Source: an uncultured Lachnospiraceae bacterium (GTDB lineage Bacteria > Bacillota > Clostridia > Lachnospirales > Lachnospiraceae). From it: DNA of 54,869 nucleotides. The notes under the pieces were generated by a model that did not search any database, was not told the origin of the DNA, and saw nothing but the letters and a program-made list of their open reading frames with translations. The translations under genes and the position numbers were made by a program. Positions within the stretch are counted from its first letter, which is position 1; each line of letters opens with the position of its first letter. Shown here in pieces: positions 8,391 through 16,827 of the stretch. The stretch is taken from positions 1 through 54,869 of the forward strand of contig URRW01000016.1 of NCBI GenBank assembly GCA_900550285.1. Direction: 5' to 3'.

Positions 8391-9092
8391 TCAATCCCGA
8401 TCCCCCGCCAGAATCCGGTCCGCCATCCTGCTCGCCTCGTTCCGCGTCAAAAGCTCCACGTCAAAATCCGGCACGATCCCTCTTTCTTCCAGCAGCCGTC
8501 TCAGCCGCTCCTTCTGCCGGGGCGACGCCGGCCCTTCCTTTTTGACCTTATACAAAAGCGGGACCGGCGCAAAGCTTTTCTCCTCAAAAAAACGCGCGCA
8601 AAGCTCCTGATATAAAAAATGCGCCGCCCGCGCATCCTCCAGCGCCCGGTGCGCCGTAATCGGGATCCCGAAATGCGCGCACAGATCGGACAGCCGCCTG
8701 CTTGGAAGCTCTGAAAGATACTGCCGCGAAAGCTTCAGCGTATCCACACCCTTCCGCTCAAATGGCTTTCCTGCATTTACCGCCGCCCGCTTCAAAAACG
8801 AATAATCAAACAGGATCCTGTGTCCCAGAAGCGGCAGCTCCCCCGCAAATTCCAGAAATTCCCCCAGAACCGTCCCGACCGTTTCCGCGCCCAAAACCTG
8901 CTCCTGCACGATCCCCGTCAGCTCTGTGATCTGCTCCGGAAGCGCGCGTCCCGGATTGACAAAGCGGGAAAATTCTCCCGTGACCTGCCCGTTTTCCACG
9001 CGCACCGCGCCGATCTCTATGATCTTGTCCGTTTTCGGATTCAGCCCCGTCGTTTCCAGATCGACGCTGATATACGAATCCATCCCTCTCAT
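8391..9092 (-). CDS. DnaQ-like 3'-5' exonuclease (DEDD family)
   Basis: 233-residue exonuclease with ExoI motif SVDLETTGL near the N-terminus, ExoII around GHRILFDYSFL, and ExoIII HRALEDARAA, giving the DEDDh catalytic set. Similar to the proofreading epsilon domain of PolC/DnaQ but free-standing, as common in Firmicutes; role in DNA repair or RNA trimming unclear. The C-terminal 60 residues are basic (PRQKERLRRLLEERG) and may bind nucleic acid. I chose ATG at 9092 because its ATGA overlaps the nth stop (9089-9092); a longer frame to 9158 would overlap nth for 70 bp without a ribosome site. Confidence 0.88.
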   Translation of the reverse strand: MRGMDSYISVDLETTGLNPKTDKIIEIGAVRVENGQVTGEFSRFVNPGRALPEQITELTGIVQEQVLGAETVGTVLGEFLEFAGELPLLGHRILFDYSFLKRAAVNAGKPFERKGVDTLKLSRQYLSELPSRRLSDLCAHFGIPITAHRALEDARAAHFLYQELCARFFEEKSFAPVPLLYKVKKEGPASPRQKERLRRLLEERGIVPDFDVELLTRNEASRMADRILAGDRD

Positions 9093-9736
9093 TTTTTCGC
9101 CTTCTTCTGCCGTTTCTGATAATCCCTGCACCACTCCGTCAAAAAGCACTCCTCGCATTTCGGCGTCGGCGCCTTGCAGATCGTCCTTCCCAGCGTGATG
9201 ATCTGGATATTATATAAAATCCAGTGATCCTCCGGAAGCACCTTCATCAGCTCCATTTCCACCTTTACCGGATCGTCCTCCTTCGTCAGCCCCAGCTTTT
9301 TGGAAATCCGCTTCACATGCGTGTCCACGACCACGCTCGGCTCATGGTAAATGTTGCCCCGAATCACGTTTGCCGTCTTTCTGCCCACACCCGGCAGGGC
9401 GGTCAGCTGTTCCAGCTGCGACGGCACTTCGCCGCCGTATTTTGCCATCAGCTCCTGACAGCAGGCGATGATATTTTTTGCCTTGTTATGGTAAAACCCG
9501 GTCGGGCGGATGTCCTGCTCCAGCTCTTTTAAATCCGCGTCCGCAAACGCCTGCACCGACGGATATTTCACGAACAGCTCCTTTGTCACGATATTAACCC
9601 GCGCGTCCGTGCACTGGGCGCTCAAGATCGTGGCGATGAGAAGCTGCCACGCGTTTTCATGGTTTAAATAGCAGATATATTCCCTGCCGTAATGGGCGTC
9701 CAGCTGATCGAGGATCGCCTTTGTATGTGCCTTCAA
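9089..9736 (-). CDS. nth: Endonuclease III (DNA glycosylase/AP lyase)
   Basis: 215-residue base-excision repair enzyme removing oxidised pyrimidines. It has the helix-hairpin-helix LPGVGRKTANVI with the catalytic lysine (GRKTA), the catalytic aspartate in VVDTHVKRI, and the C-terminal 4Fe-4S loop C-x6-C-x2-C-x5-C (from CKAPTPKC to WC). I place the start at TTG 9736, eight bases after AAGGAG; a frame-opening TTG at 9757 has no ribosome site. Coupled by four bases to the downstream DnaQ-like exonuclease, so two repair-type enzymes share a transcript. Confidence 0.93.
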   Translation of the reverse strand: MKAHTKAILDQLDAHYGREYICYLNHENAWQLLIATILSAQCTDARVNIVTKELFVKYPSVQAFADADLKELEQDIRPTGFYHNKAKNIIACCQELMAKYGGEVPSQLEQLTALPGVGRKTANVIRGNIYHEPSVVVDTHVKRISKKLGLTKEDDPVKVEMELMKVLPEDHWILYNIQIITLGRTICKAPTPKCEECFLTEWCRDYQKRQKKAKK

Positions 9737-9816
9737 TCGCTTATCTCCTTTTTGCAAAAACTATTTTTTCAAAAACTGTTTTTTCAAAGCCGCACGGGAA
9801 CGGGAGGCGCCGCAGC

Positions 9817-11655
9817 TTACAGCTCCACCCGCATCGCCGCCGCGTTTCCATACATCGGGTCGCGCCTGCGGTAATCGAACAGGATCGCCGTTTTTTCCCG
9901 CGCGCCGTCCTCCTGCGACAGTTCCCACAGTTCCCACGCCGTTTTGTCCACCGGCCATGTAAAAATTTCCAGATGGGTCATGCGCTGCAGCTGCCTTGCC
10001 TGATATTCCCCATAATCGGGCAGATATGCCCGGTTTTCCTCCTCTTCCCGGTAAAATGCTGCGATCCGGTCATGGTGCGGGCGCTGATCCGGCGCAAATT
10101 CCGGCCTGCTTTTCGCATTCTCCCGCAGATAAAGATCGTAAACCGCAAGCTCCCGGTACAGCCCGATGCGCCCTGCGTCCTCCTGCTGCGCAAATTCCAG
10201 CAGCACCTCGTAGCACCGCGACCGCGCCGGGCTGTTTGCGAAATAGCCTTTTTCCTGATAAAAACGCGCCAGCCTGTCATACATCTCAAAGGCGCTTTCA
10301 AAACGGCGCAGCAACACCGGCAAAATATGGGTAAACTGGCCGCTGTTATAATACAGCTCGACCATTTCCTCCACCTTTTTCAGACGGATCACGTCATCAT
10401 AGGAAAGCCACTTCGTATAGAGCACCTCATAGGGCGGGCATTCCCTGTATACAAGCCCGTATTCCGAAGCCATTTCTTCCATATAGGAGCCTTTGAGCAC
10501 CTTCAAAAAGCCCAGCTGCAGCTGTTCCGGGCGCATCGCGTACACATCGTTGAACGAACGGATAAAGCTGTCCATATCCTCATAGGGCAGCCCCGCGATC
10601 AGATCCAGATGCACGTGGATATTGTGCTCCGCATGTATCCGCACGACCGAATGGCGCAGCCTGTCGAGGCTTGCAAACCGCCGGATCTCCTGAAGCGTCT
10701 GCGGATTAGTGGACTGCACGCCGATTTCCAGCTGCACAAGCCCCGGGCGCATTTTTCCCAGAAGCGCCAGCTCCTCGCCGTTTAGCAGATCCGCAGAAAT
10801 CTCAAAATGAAAATTCGTCACGCCGTTGTCATGCTCTTGAATATAGCGCCAGATTTCCTGCGCGTGCCGGTGATTGCAGTTAAACGTCCGGTCGATGAAT
10901 TTGACCTGCGGCACTTTTTTGTCCAGAAAAAACTGCAGCTCCTTTTTTACCAGAGAGAGATCCCGAAGCCGCACCGTTTTGTCGATCGACGACAGGCAGT
11001 AGCTGCACCTGAAAGGGCAGCCCCTGCTCGATTCATAATAAACGATCCGGTTTTCAAAGCCTTCCATATTTTCATAAAAAAACGGCTGCGCGCTGATGTC
11101 TGTCAGCTCCCTCTCATCCGTCCGCACAATCTTTCGGGACACCGGGTCGCGGAACACGATCCCTTTTATGCTGTCCAAGCCCGCCTGACTGACCGCTCCC
11201 GGCCAGAATGCCGCGATCTGCATCTGAAGCTGCCGGGAATAGCGCCCGCTGCTTCTTTTTTCATAAAATCCCAGAAGCTCCGAAAAGGTCGCCTCGCCCT
11301 CGCCGACCATGATCCCCGCCAGAAACGGATATTCCTCCAATATCTGCTCAGCGTCAAACGACACCTCCGGGCCGCCCAGCCAGATCGGCAGATCCGGCAT
11401 GACCTGATGAAGCTCTCCGATCAGCTCCCGGATCAGCTTCCAGTTCCAGATATAACAGGAAAAAGCCGCTGCATCCGGCTTTCTCCCATAAATGTCCGCC
11501 AGGATCTCCTCCAGCGGCTGATTGATCGTATATTCCGCGATCTCCACATCCCGCGCAAGCTCCTCATGATGCTCTGCCGCGTAGGAACGCAGGCTGTAGA
11601 GCGCCGGGTTGGAATGAATGTATTTCGCATTTAATGCTGCCAGCAAAAATTTCAT
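9817..11655 (-). CDS. B12-binding domain radical SAM protein (DUF4080 type)
   Basis: 612-residue class B-like radical SAM protein. Residues about 1-130 look like a cobalamin-binding Rossmann domain (WLGGPEVSFD, then VGEGE); the radical SAM core has C213, C217 and C220 in GCPFRCSYC for the 4Fe-4S cluster; the C-terminal 200 residues match the DUF4080 arrangement. Family members are widespread in Clostridia, with substrate not established. Starts MKFLLAALNAKYIHSNPAL, the usual N-terminus. Its stop lies 80 bp before the nth start; its own start is 15 bp below the Fic stop, so a fic-radical SAM transcript is possible. Confidence 0.9.
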   Translation of the reverse strand: MKFLLAALNAKYIHSNPALYSLRSYAAEHHEELARDVEIAEYTINQPLEEILADIYGRKPDAAAFSCYIWNWKLIRELIGELHQVMPDLPIWLGGPEVSFDAEQILEEYPFLAGIMVGEGEATFSELLGFYEKRSSGRYSRQLQMQIAAFWPGAVSQAGLDSIKGIVFRDPVSRKIVRTDERELTDISAQPFFYENMEGFENRIVYYESSRGCPFRCSYCLSSIDKTVRLRDLSLVKKELQFFLDKKVPQVKFIDRTFNCNHRHAQEIWRYIQEHDNGVTNFHFEISADLLNGEELALLGKMRPGLVQLEIGVQSTNPQTLQEIRRFASLDRLRHSVVRIHAEHNIHVHLDLIAGLPYEDMDSFIRSFNDVYAMRPEQLQLGFLKVLKGSYMEEMASEYGLVYRECPPYEVLYTKWLSYDDVIRLKKVEEMVELYYNSGQFTHILPVLLRRFESAFEMYDRLARFYQEKGYFANSPARSRCYEVLLEFAQQEDAGRIGLYRELAVYDLYLRENAKSRPEFAPDQRPHHDRIAAFYREEEENRAYLPDYGEYQARQLQRMTHLEIFTWPVDKTAWELWELSQEDGAREKTAILFDYRRRDPMYGNAAAMRVEL

Positions 11656-11670
11656 AGGTGTACCTTTCTG

Positions 11671-12276
11671 TTAAAGCTCTTCCGTTTTAAATGCCGCATA
11701 TCCTTCATAGTAATAGCTGTTGTCTATCCCCTTTATATAGATACTTCGGTCGTTTACCTCATCTGTCAACGCATTTTTCAGCACATGCTTGATCTCAATG
11801 TCCCGGATCGGGCTGCGCTCCATTGCAAGAAGATAATCTTCCCTGTCAACGCGATTCCAGTCTACAACCTGATGAAGTTCCTTTTTTAACATCAGATCCA
11901 GCCAGATCCGCATACTGCGTCCGTTTCCCTCCCGAAACGGATGCGCAATGTTCATTTCCACATATTTTTCAACGATTTCATCAAAGGTTGACTGCGGCAT
12001 CTTTTCAATATTTTCAAGAGATACTGTAAGATACATCAGCGGCGCGAAGCGGAAGCTTCCTTTTGCAAGATTGACATCCCGCATCTGCCCCGCAAATTCA
12101 TAAATCCCATCAAACAACTGCTTATGGATCTGGGAAAGCGCCTCATATGTCCCGGGTATCAGTTTGTCCAAAAATCCCGTTTCAAACAGTTCTTTTGCCT
12201 TCCTCTTACTGATTTTTTCCTCTTCCCGCGCAAGCTCCGCAGAATCTGTAATGCCAAGTTTATTTTTTAACGTCAA
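11671..12276 (-). CDS. Fic-domain AMPylase, class III (C-terminal inhibitory helix)
   Basis: About 201 residues. The Fic active site HPFREGNGRSMR is complete (catalytic His, phosphate-binding loop). The C-terminus has SYYYEG, fitting the S-x-x-x-E-G inhibitory motif of class III Fic proteins, which sits in the ATP site and blocks AMP transfer until the oligomer dissociates. Known members AMPylate targets such as gyrase or themselves; the target here is unknown. Start chosen: TTG at 12276, six bases after AAGGAG. ATG at 12297 is the alternative, but its only purine-rich match sits one base away. A TATACT -10 box lies at 12317-12322 on the minus strand. No antitoxin gene was seen beside it. Confidence 0.88.
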   Translation of the reverse strand: MTLKNKLGITDSAELAREEEKISKRKAKELFETGFLDKLIPGTYEALSQIHKQLFDGIYEFAGQMRDVNLAKGSFRFAPLMYLTVSLENIEKMPQSTFDEIVEKYVEMNIAHPFREGNGRSMRIWLDLMLKKELHQVVDWNRVDREDYLLAMERSPIRDIEIKHVLKNALTDEVNDRSIYIKGIDNSYYYEGYAAFKTEEL

Positions 12277-12461
12277 TGTTTTCTCCTTACCATACATGCC
12301 TTCCGTGAACAACACCAGTATACCACACGCTCTCTGAATTGCATATATTTTATACCCTTCCCCCGGATTATCTGCTATACTGTTTACAGCTCCGAAAGTC
12401 CGCAATACAACGCCAAAATTCGGACAAAGTTCCTTAAATACAACAGAAAGGACTACAGCCA

Positions 12462-13556
12462 ATGTATAAAAAACTTTATTTTCTCCTGCCTGCCGGGCTT
12501 CTGCTTTTTTCTGCAGCCGCCTGCGTTTCTGACGTACAGCTGGAACCCGTCACGATCTCTGCAGAGGACATTTCCATCGAGCCTGACAGCGCACAGCCTT
12601 CCGTTCCTGACAGCTCCCCTGCCGCTTCCGAAACGGAGTCTCAGACCGGCAGCCTGTCGGAGACTGCTTCCGAAACCGGCGCTTCCGACGATATGTCGCA
12701 GTGCTTTTCCTTTGAGTCGCTAAAGCCGTTTACCTTCGTCTTTTCCAGCGGCGCAGGCGCATGGAGCACGATGCTGGAAATTCAGGAGGACGGCAGCTTT
12801 TCCGGTCAGTATTCCGACTCGGACGCCGGCAGCTACAGCGACGCCTATCCAAACGGCACACAGTATCTGTGCGATTTTACGGGGCAGTTTTCGCAGCCTG
12901 CCGCCATCAGTGAAAATATGTTTTCCATAAAAGTCGAGGAATTAACGTTTGCGAACCCGCCGGGCACGGAAGAGATCATGAACGATGTCCGCATCCTTTA
13001 CAGTGAGTGCAACGGGCTTGCCAAGGGCGACGAAATCCTGATCGCCGTTCCGGGCACGCCGCTGACAGACATCCCGGAGGAATATCAAAGCTGGCTCAGC
13101 CTCTATGAGGTTTCGCAGGAGGAGCCTGCGATTCTTCCTTATTTTGCCCTGTTAAACGAAACGCAGCAGATCGCGTTTTCCAGCTATGATTCCCGCGACA
13201 ACTTAAAAAATATCATCCACATGACGGAAGTGCGCGCTGACGAACTGGAAACCTCCCTTGCCGACGATCCTCTGACGCAGGATGAAATGAACGAAGCTGC
13301 CAAAGAGCTTTATCAGGTATGGGACGGGGCGCTCAATACCGTCTGGGATTTTTTAAAGGAATTTTTAAATCCTGAAAAAATGGAATCCCTCACCGCCGAG
13401 CAGAAAAACTGGATCTCCCAAAAGGAGCAGGCTGCCGCTGAAGCCGGCGCTTCTTATGAGGACAGCTCCATGCAGGATTTTATCGTCTGGCAGAAAAAAG
13501 CCGAGCTGACCAGGGCCCGCGTCTATGAGCTTCTGGAATATGCCGGACTGTCCTGA
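12462..13556 (+). CDS. Lipoprotein with C-terminal LprI-like (DUF1311) domain
   Basis: 364-residue exported protein. Residues 1-21 are a signal peptide ending in SAAAC, a weak lipobox that would attach Cys21 to lipid. A Ser/Thr/Glu-rich linker (about 30-75) follows. The last 100 residues (LTQDEMNEAAKELYQVWDGA, then LTAEQKNWISQKE) match the LprI pattern of lysozyme-inhibitor-like domains. The middle domain (80-250) is not recognised. Divergent from fic; a TATACT box lies about 85 bp upstream. Ends before a bidirectional terminator shared with galT. Function in the envelope is inferred only. Confidence 0.7.
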   Translation: MYKKLYFLLPAGLLLFSAAACVSDVQLEPVTISAEDISIEPDSAQPSVPDSSPAASETESQTGSLSETASETGASDDMSQCFSFESLKPFTFVFSSGAGAWSTMLEIQEDGSFSGQYSDSDAGSYSDAYPNGTQYLCDFTGQFSQPAAISENMFSIKVEELTFANPPGTEEIMNDVRILYSECNGLAKGDEILIAVPGTPLTDIPEEYQSWLSLYEVSQEEPAILPYFALLNETQQIAFSSYDSRDNLKNIIHMTEVRADELETSLADDPLTQDEMNEAAKELYQVWDGALNTVWDFLKEFLNPEKMESLTAEQKNWISQKEQAAAEAGASYEDSSMQDFIVWQKKAELTRARVYELLEYAGLS

Positions 13557-13627
13557 TAAAGACGTTCCCTCAGCATTCGTATAAACGCATTTTTTTATGT
13601 GGTATAAAAAGAACTTTCCTGCCGTAC

Positions 13628-13669
13628 AAAAAATCCCGCGCAGCTTTTTCCGCCGCGCAGGATTTTTTT
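13628..13669. terminator. Bidirectional terminator between lipoprotein gene and galT
   Basis: AAAAAATCC with GCGC on one side pairs with GCGC and GGATTTTTTT on the other around a short pyrimidine loop, with T-runs on both strands. It lies between converging genes. Confidence 0.9.
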
Positions 13670-13683
13670 GATCTGATATTCTG

Positions 13684-15204
13684 TTATCTGTTCAGACTGT
13701 CAATAAACCGGTCAAAGCCAGCCTGTCCTTCCTCCGTCCTCTTATATACGCCCGCATCCTCGAGCACCTGCATGAATACAATCCCAATCTCCTTCTGGAT
13801 GATGCCGTGGATATTTTCCGCATTTACAGTTTCGTACTTCGGCAAAAATTCCTCCACCCAGTCGGCGTGCTTTAAAAGAACCTCGTCCCTGCGGATGTCC
13901 TCCCCGTTTAAAATCGCCTGTTCCAGATCCGCCATCTCTTTTTTCAGACGGGCGGGCAGGACCGCAAGACCCATAACCTCGATCAGCCCGATGTTCTCCT
14001 TTTTGATATGGTGCAGGTTTGCATGGGGATGAAATACGCCCAGCGGATGCTCGTCGGTCGTGATGTTGTTTCTCAGCACCAGATCCAGCTCGAAATTTTC
14101 GCCGCGCTTTCTCGCGATCGGCGTGATCGTGTTGTGCTTCTCGCCGTCCGTCTCCGCAAAAACAAACGCCGCCTCGTCGCTGTAGCTACGCCATGCATCC
14201 AAAATCACGTCCGCCAGCGCGATCAGCCGCTCCGTATCTTTTCCCCAGATCCGGATCACGGACATGGGCCAATTCACAACGCCTGCCTGCACATCCTCAA
14301 AGCCCTTCACCGTAAACGTGCGCTCCACTTCTGCCTTTGCCATCGGGAACTCATAATGCCCGCCCTGAAAATGGTCGTGGCTTAAAATCGAGCCGCCCAC
14401 GATCGGCAGATCCGCGTTGGAACCGAGCATATAATGGGGGAACTGTTTTACAAAATCAAACAGCTTCACAAAGGTGTTGTGCTCGATCTTCATCGGGATG
14501 TGCTGTGAATTGAACACGATGCAGTGCTCGTTATAATAAACATAGGGCGAATACTGCATCCCCCACCGGCTGTCGTTGATCGTGATCGGGATGATCCGGT
14601 GGTTCTGGCGCGCCGGATGGTTGATCCGTCCCGCATAGCCCTCGTTTTCCACGCAGAGCAGGCATTTCGGATAGCCGCTCTGCTTTGCAAGCTTCGCTGC
14701 CGCAATCGCCTTCGGATCCTTTTCCGGCTTGGAAAGGTTGATCGTAATGTCAAGGTCGCCGTATTTGGTAGGTGCGATCCATTTTTCATCCTTGCAGACG
14801 CGGTAACGGCGGATATAGTCCGTATCCTGACTGAACCTGTAGAAAAATTCCGTCGCCGCCTCGGGCGATTTTTCATATTCCGCCCAGAATTTACGGATGA
14901 TTTCACTGGGACGTCCTACCAGACAGCCCATGATCTTCGTATCGAAAAGATCCCGGTAAACGACGCCGTCCTCCGGCATGATGCCCTTTTTTACCGCATA
15001 GTCCATCATTTCCGTCAAAAGCTCCGGCAGGCGCTTTACCGCCTCTTCCCTGCTCCGTCCGATCTCCTCCCCGAATCCGAACGGGTAATCCTCTTCCCCG
15101 AAAAGCTCCAAAAGCCTGTTCGTCGTATAAATTTCGTCCTCTTTTTCAACGAGTCCTGTCAGCAGCCCATACTGCACCAGTTCCCTGATATTTTCCTGAA
15201 TCAT
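13684..15204 (-). CDS. galT: UDP-glucose--hexose-1-phosphate uridylyltransferase (class II GalT)
   Basis: 506-residue GalT of the Gram-positive class II type, matching the family length. It transfers UMP from UDP-glucose to galactose-1-phosphate in the Leloir pathway. Visible features: the GalT signature region FNSQHIPMKIEHNTFVKLFD, the HPHANLHHIKKENIGLIEVM segment, and the SHDHFQGG histidine motif. Directly follows galK (19 bp gap) on one transcript. No galE or galM is in the window. Confidence 0.95.
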   Translation of the reverse strand: MIQENIRELVQYGLLTGLVEKEDEIYTTNRLLELFGEEDYPFGFGEEIGRSREEAVKRLPELLTEMMDYAVKKGIMPEDGVVYRDLFDTKIMGCLVGRPSEIIRKFWAEYEKSPEAATEFFYRFSQDTDYIRRYRVCKDEKWIAPTKYGDLDITINLSKPEKDPKAIAAAKLAKQSGYPKCLLCVENEGYAGRINHPARQNHRIIPITINDSRWGMQYSPYVYYNEHCIVFNSQHIPMKIEHNTFVKLFDFVKQFPHYMLGSNADLPIVGGSILSHDHFQGGHYEFPMAKAEVERTFTVKGFEDVQAGVVNWPMSVIRIWGKDTERLIALADVILDAWRSYSDEAAFVFAETDGEKHNTITPIARKRGENFELDLVLRNNITTDEHPLGVFHPHANLHHIKKENIGLIEVMGLAVLPARLKKEMADLEQAILNGEDIRRDEVLLKHADWVEEFLPKYETVNAENIHGIIQKEIGIVFMQVLEDAGVYKRTEEGQAGFDRFIDSLNR

Positions 15205-15223
15205 CTGAAAATTTCCCTTCCCT

Positions 15224-16387
15224 TTACAGCTCCTTCGGACCGTCTCCGATCTCTACCACATAAAAATCTGCCGCATAGCCGATCTTTTTTTTGTAGGCTT
15301 CCCCAACCTGCTCCTGAAAGGCTTCGATCGCCTCATCCTTCACGATGCTTACCGTGCAGCCGCCAAAGCCCGCGCCGGTCATGCGGGAGCCGATCACGCC
15401 ATCCACCTTCCACGCTTCCTCCACAAGCGTATCCAGCTCGATCCCGGTCACTTCATAATCGTCGCGCAAAGAAACGTGGGACGCGTTCATCAGCCTGCCG
15501 AACTCTGCGATGTCATTTGCCTTCAGCGCCGCAACCGCCTTCATCGTCCGCTGGTTTTCATAAACCGCATGGCGCGCGCGCTTTGTGCGCACCTCATCCT
15601 TGATCGCAGATTTATAAAGCTCAAACTGCTCCTCCGTCAGATCGCCCAGCGTCTGGATGGCAGTTACCTTCTGCAGCTCTGCCAGCGCCGTTTCGCATTC
15701 GCTTCTTCTCTCGTTATATTTGGAATCTCCCAGACCGCGCTTTTTGTTGCTGCAGGAGATCACGACCTTCGCGCCCTCCAGACAGATCGGCGCGTATTCA
15801 AATTCCATCGTTGCAGTGTCGAGGAAAATCGCGTTGTCCTTTTTCCCCATCGCGATCGCGAACTGATCCATGATGCCGCAGTTTACGCCGTTAAAATTGT
15901 TCTCCGAAAACTGCCCGATCAGCGCCAGATCCTGATTCGTCACCTCAAAACCGTACATATCCCGCAGGATGTATCCGGTCAGCACCTCAACCGACGCAGA
16001 CGAAGACAGCCCGGAACCATTCGGAATGTTGCCAAACAGCAGCAGATCCATGCCCTTTGTCACTTCCATCCCTTTTTCGCCAAACGCCCACATCACGCCC
16101 TTCGGATAGTTCGTCCAGTTCGCTTCCTTCTCCGGCCTGAGCCCCTCGACGCTCGACTCGATCACGCCCAGATGCTCAAAATTCATGGAATAAAAACGCA
16201 GAACCTTATCGTCTCTCTTTCTTGCCACGCCATAAGTACCGATCGTCAGCGCGCAGGGGAATACATGACCGCCGTTATAGTCGGTATGTTCTCCGATCAG
16301 ATTCACACGCCCCGGCGCAAAATAAACCTTCGCTCCGTCCGTCCCTCCGAAAATCTCCCCAAATTTCTTTAAAAGCTGTTCTTTCAT
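15224..16387 (-). CDS. galK: Galactokinase
   Basis: 387-residue GHMP kinase that phosphorylates galactose at C1. Signature GRVNLIGEHTDYNGG lies near residue 27; the ATP loop GLSSSAS is around 130; the C-terminal GAGFGGCTV motif is present. Start ATG at 16387 is preceded by GGAGGAG; the frame extends upstream but those 74 codons are not conserved galactokinase sequence and carry no ribosome site. Upstream lie a 10-bp inverted repeat (16497-16530) that may be an operator and a bidirectional terminator at about 16.6 kb. Confidence 0.95.
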   Translation of the reverse strand: MKEQLLKKFGEIFGGTDGAKVYFAPGRVNLIGEHTDYNGGHVFPCALTIGTYGVARKRDDKVLRFYSMNFEHLGVIESSVEGLRPEKEANWTNYPKGVMWAFGEKGMEVTKGMDLLLFGNIPNGSGLSSSASVEVLTGYILRDMYGFEVTNQDLALIGQFSENNFNGVNCGIMDQFAIAMGKKDNAIFLDTATMEFEYAPICLEGAKVVISCSNKKRGLGDSKYNERRSECETALAELQKVTAIQTLGDLTEEQFELYKSAIKDEVRTKRARHAVYENQRTMKAVAALKANDIAEFGRLMNASHVSLRDDYEVTGIELDTLVEEAWKVDGVIGSRMTGAGFGGCTVSIVKDEAIEAFQEQVGEAYKKKIGYAADFYVVEIGDGPKEL

Positions 16388-16496
16388 ATAGCCTTCTCCT
16401 CCATTCTGGAGCGTACGCGACGGAGGCGGCGAAAAACTGCGAACACGATTTCCCTTCCGCCATAAAGCTGCCTGTGACGCTCCCGCACAAACAGCT

Positions 16497-16530
16497 GTGT
16501 AAAAATAATCCATCCGGATCATTTTTACAC
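16497..16530. promoter_or_regulatory. Inverted repeat upstream of galK, possible operator
   Basis: Perfect 10-bp arms GTGTAAAAAT (16497-16506) and ATTTTTACAC (16521-16530) around a 14-bp centre, 110 bp upstream of the galK ATG. It may bind a LacI/GalR- or AraC-type regulator or form a leader hairpin. A promoter was not clear. Confidence 0.5.
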
Positions 16531-16590
16531 TTCCTCCCTGCATAGCCGCGCCATAACCCTCGCGAACACTTTCTGAAATGATTGTAACAT

Positions 16591-16638
16591 AAAAACAGCC
16601 CCGCAACATCCCAATATGTTGACTGGAGCTGTCTTTTT
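16591..16638. terminator. Bidirectional terminator between MATE gene and galK
   Basis: Two-tier hairpin: outer ACAGCCCC/GGAGCTGT (16595-16602 with 16625-16632, one G-T pair) and inner CAACAT/ATGTTG (16604-16609 with 16616-16621). T-runs flank it on both strands (plus CTTTTTG; minus TTTTT). On the minus strand it would end the MATE transcript and isolate galK. Confidence 0.85.
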
Positions 16639-16652
16639 GTTGTCTCTATGAG

Positions 16653-16826
16653 CAGTGCAATGCGGAAGGTATAAAGTGTAGATGGGGAGCTTGCTCACCA
16701 GATACACTTTATGCCTTCCGCATTATACGGCGACAGCCGTCAATCCTGCGGCTTCCGCAGGAAGCTGCTGGATTGTGCACTGCGGGCTTCCTCATGCCAA
16801 CGGGGGAGCTTGCTCACCGGATACAC
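16653..16826. repeat. Palindromic repeat cluster (two copies of a 24-bp unit)
   Basis: A 24-bp unit beginning GGGGAGCTTGCTCACC occurs at 16684-16707 and 16803-16826 with one mismatch, 119 bp apart. The first copy forms the loop of a hairpin whose 22-bp arms (16659-16680 and 16703-16724) match but for one base. The second copy ends next to the MATE stop codon. GCAGTGCA and TGCACTGC segments add an outer pairing. Fits a REP/MITE-like intergenic element. Confidence 0.75.
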
Positions 16827-16827
16827 C

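Noticed and set aside
16388..16609. N-terminal extension of galactokinase
   Set aside because: The 74 extra codons are not galactokinase-like, run through the inverted repeat and carry no ribosome site.
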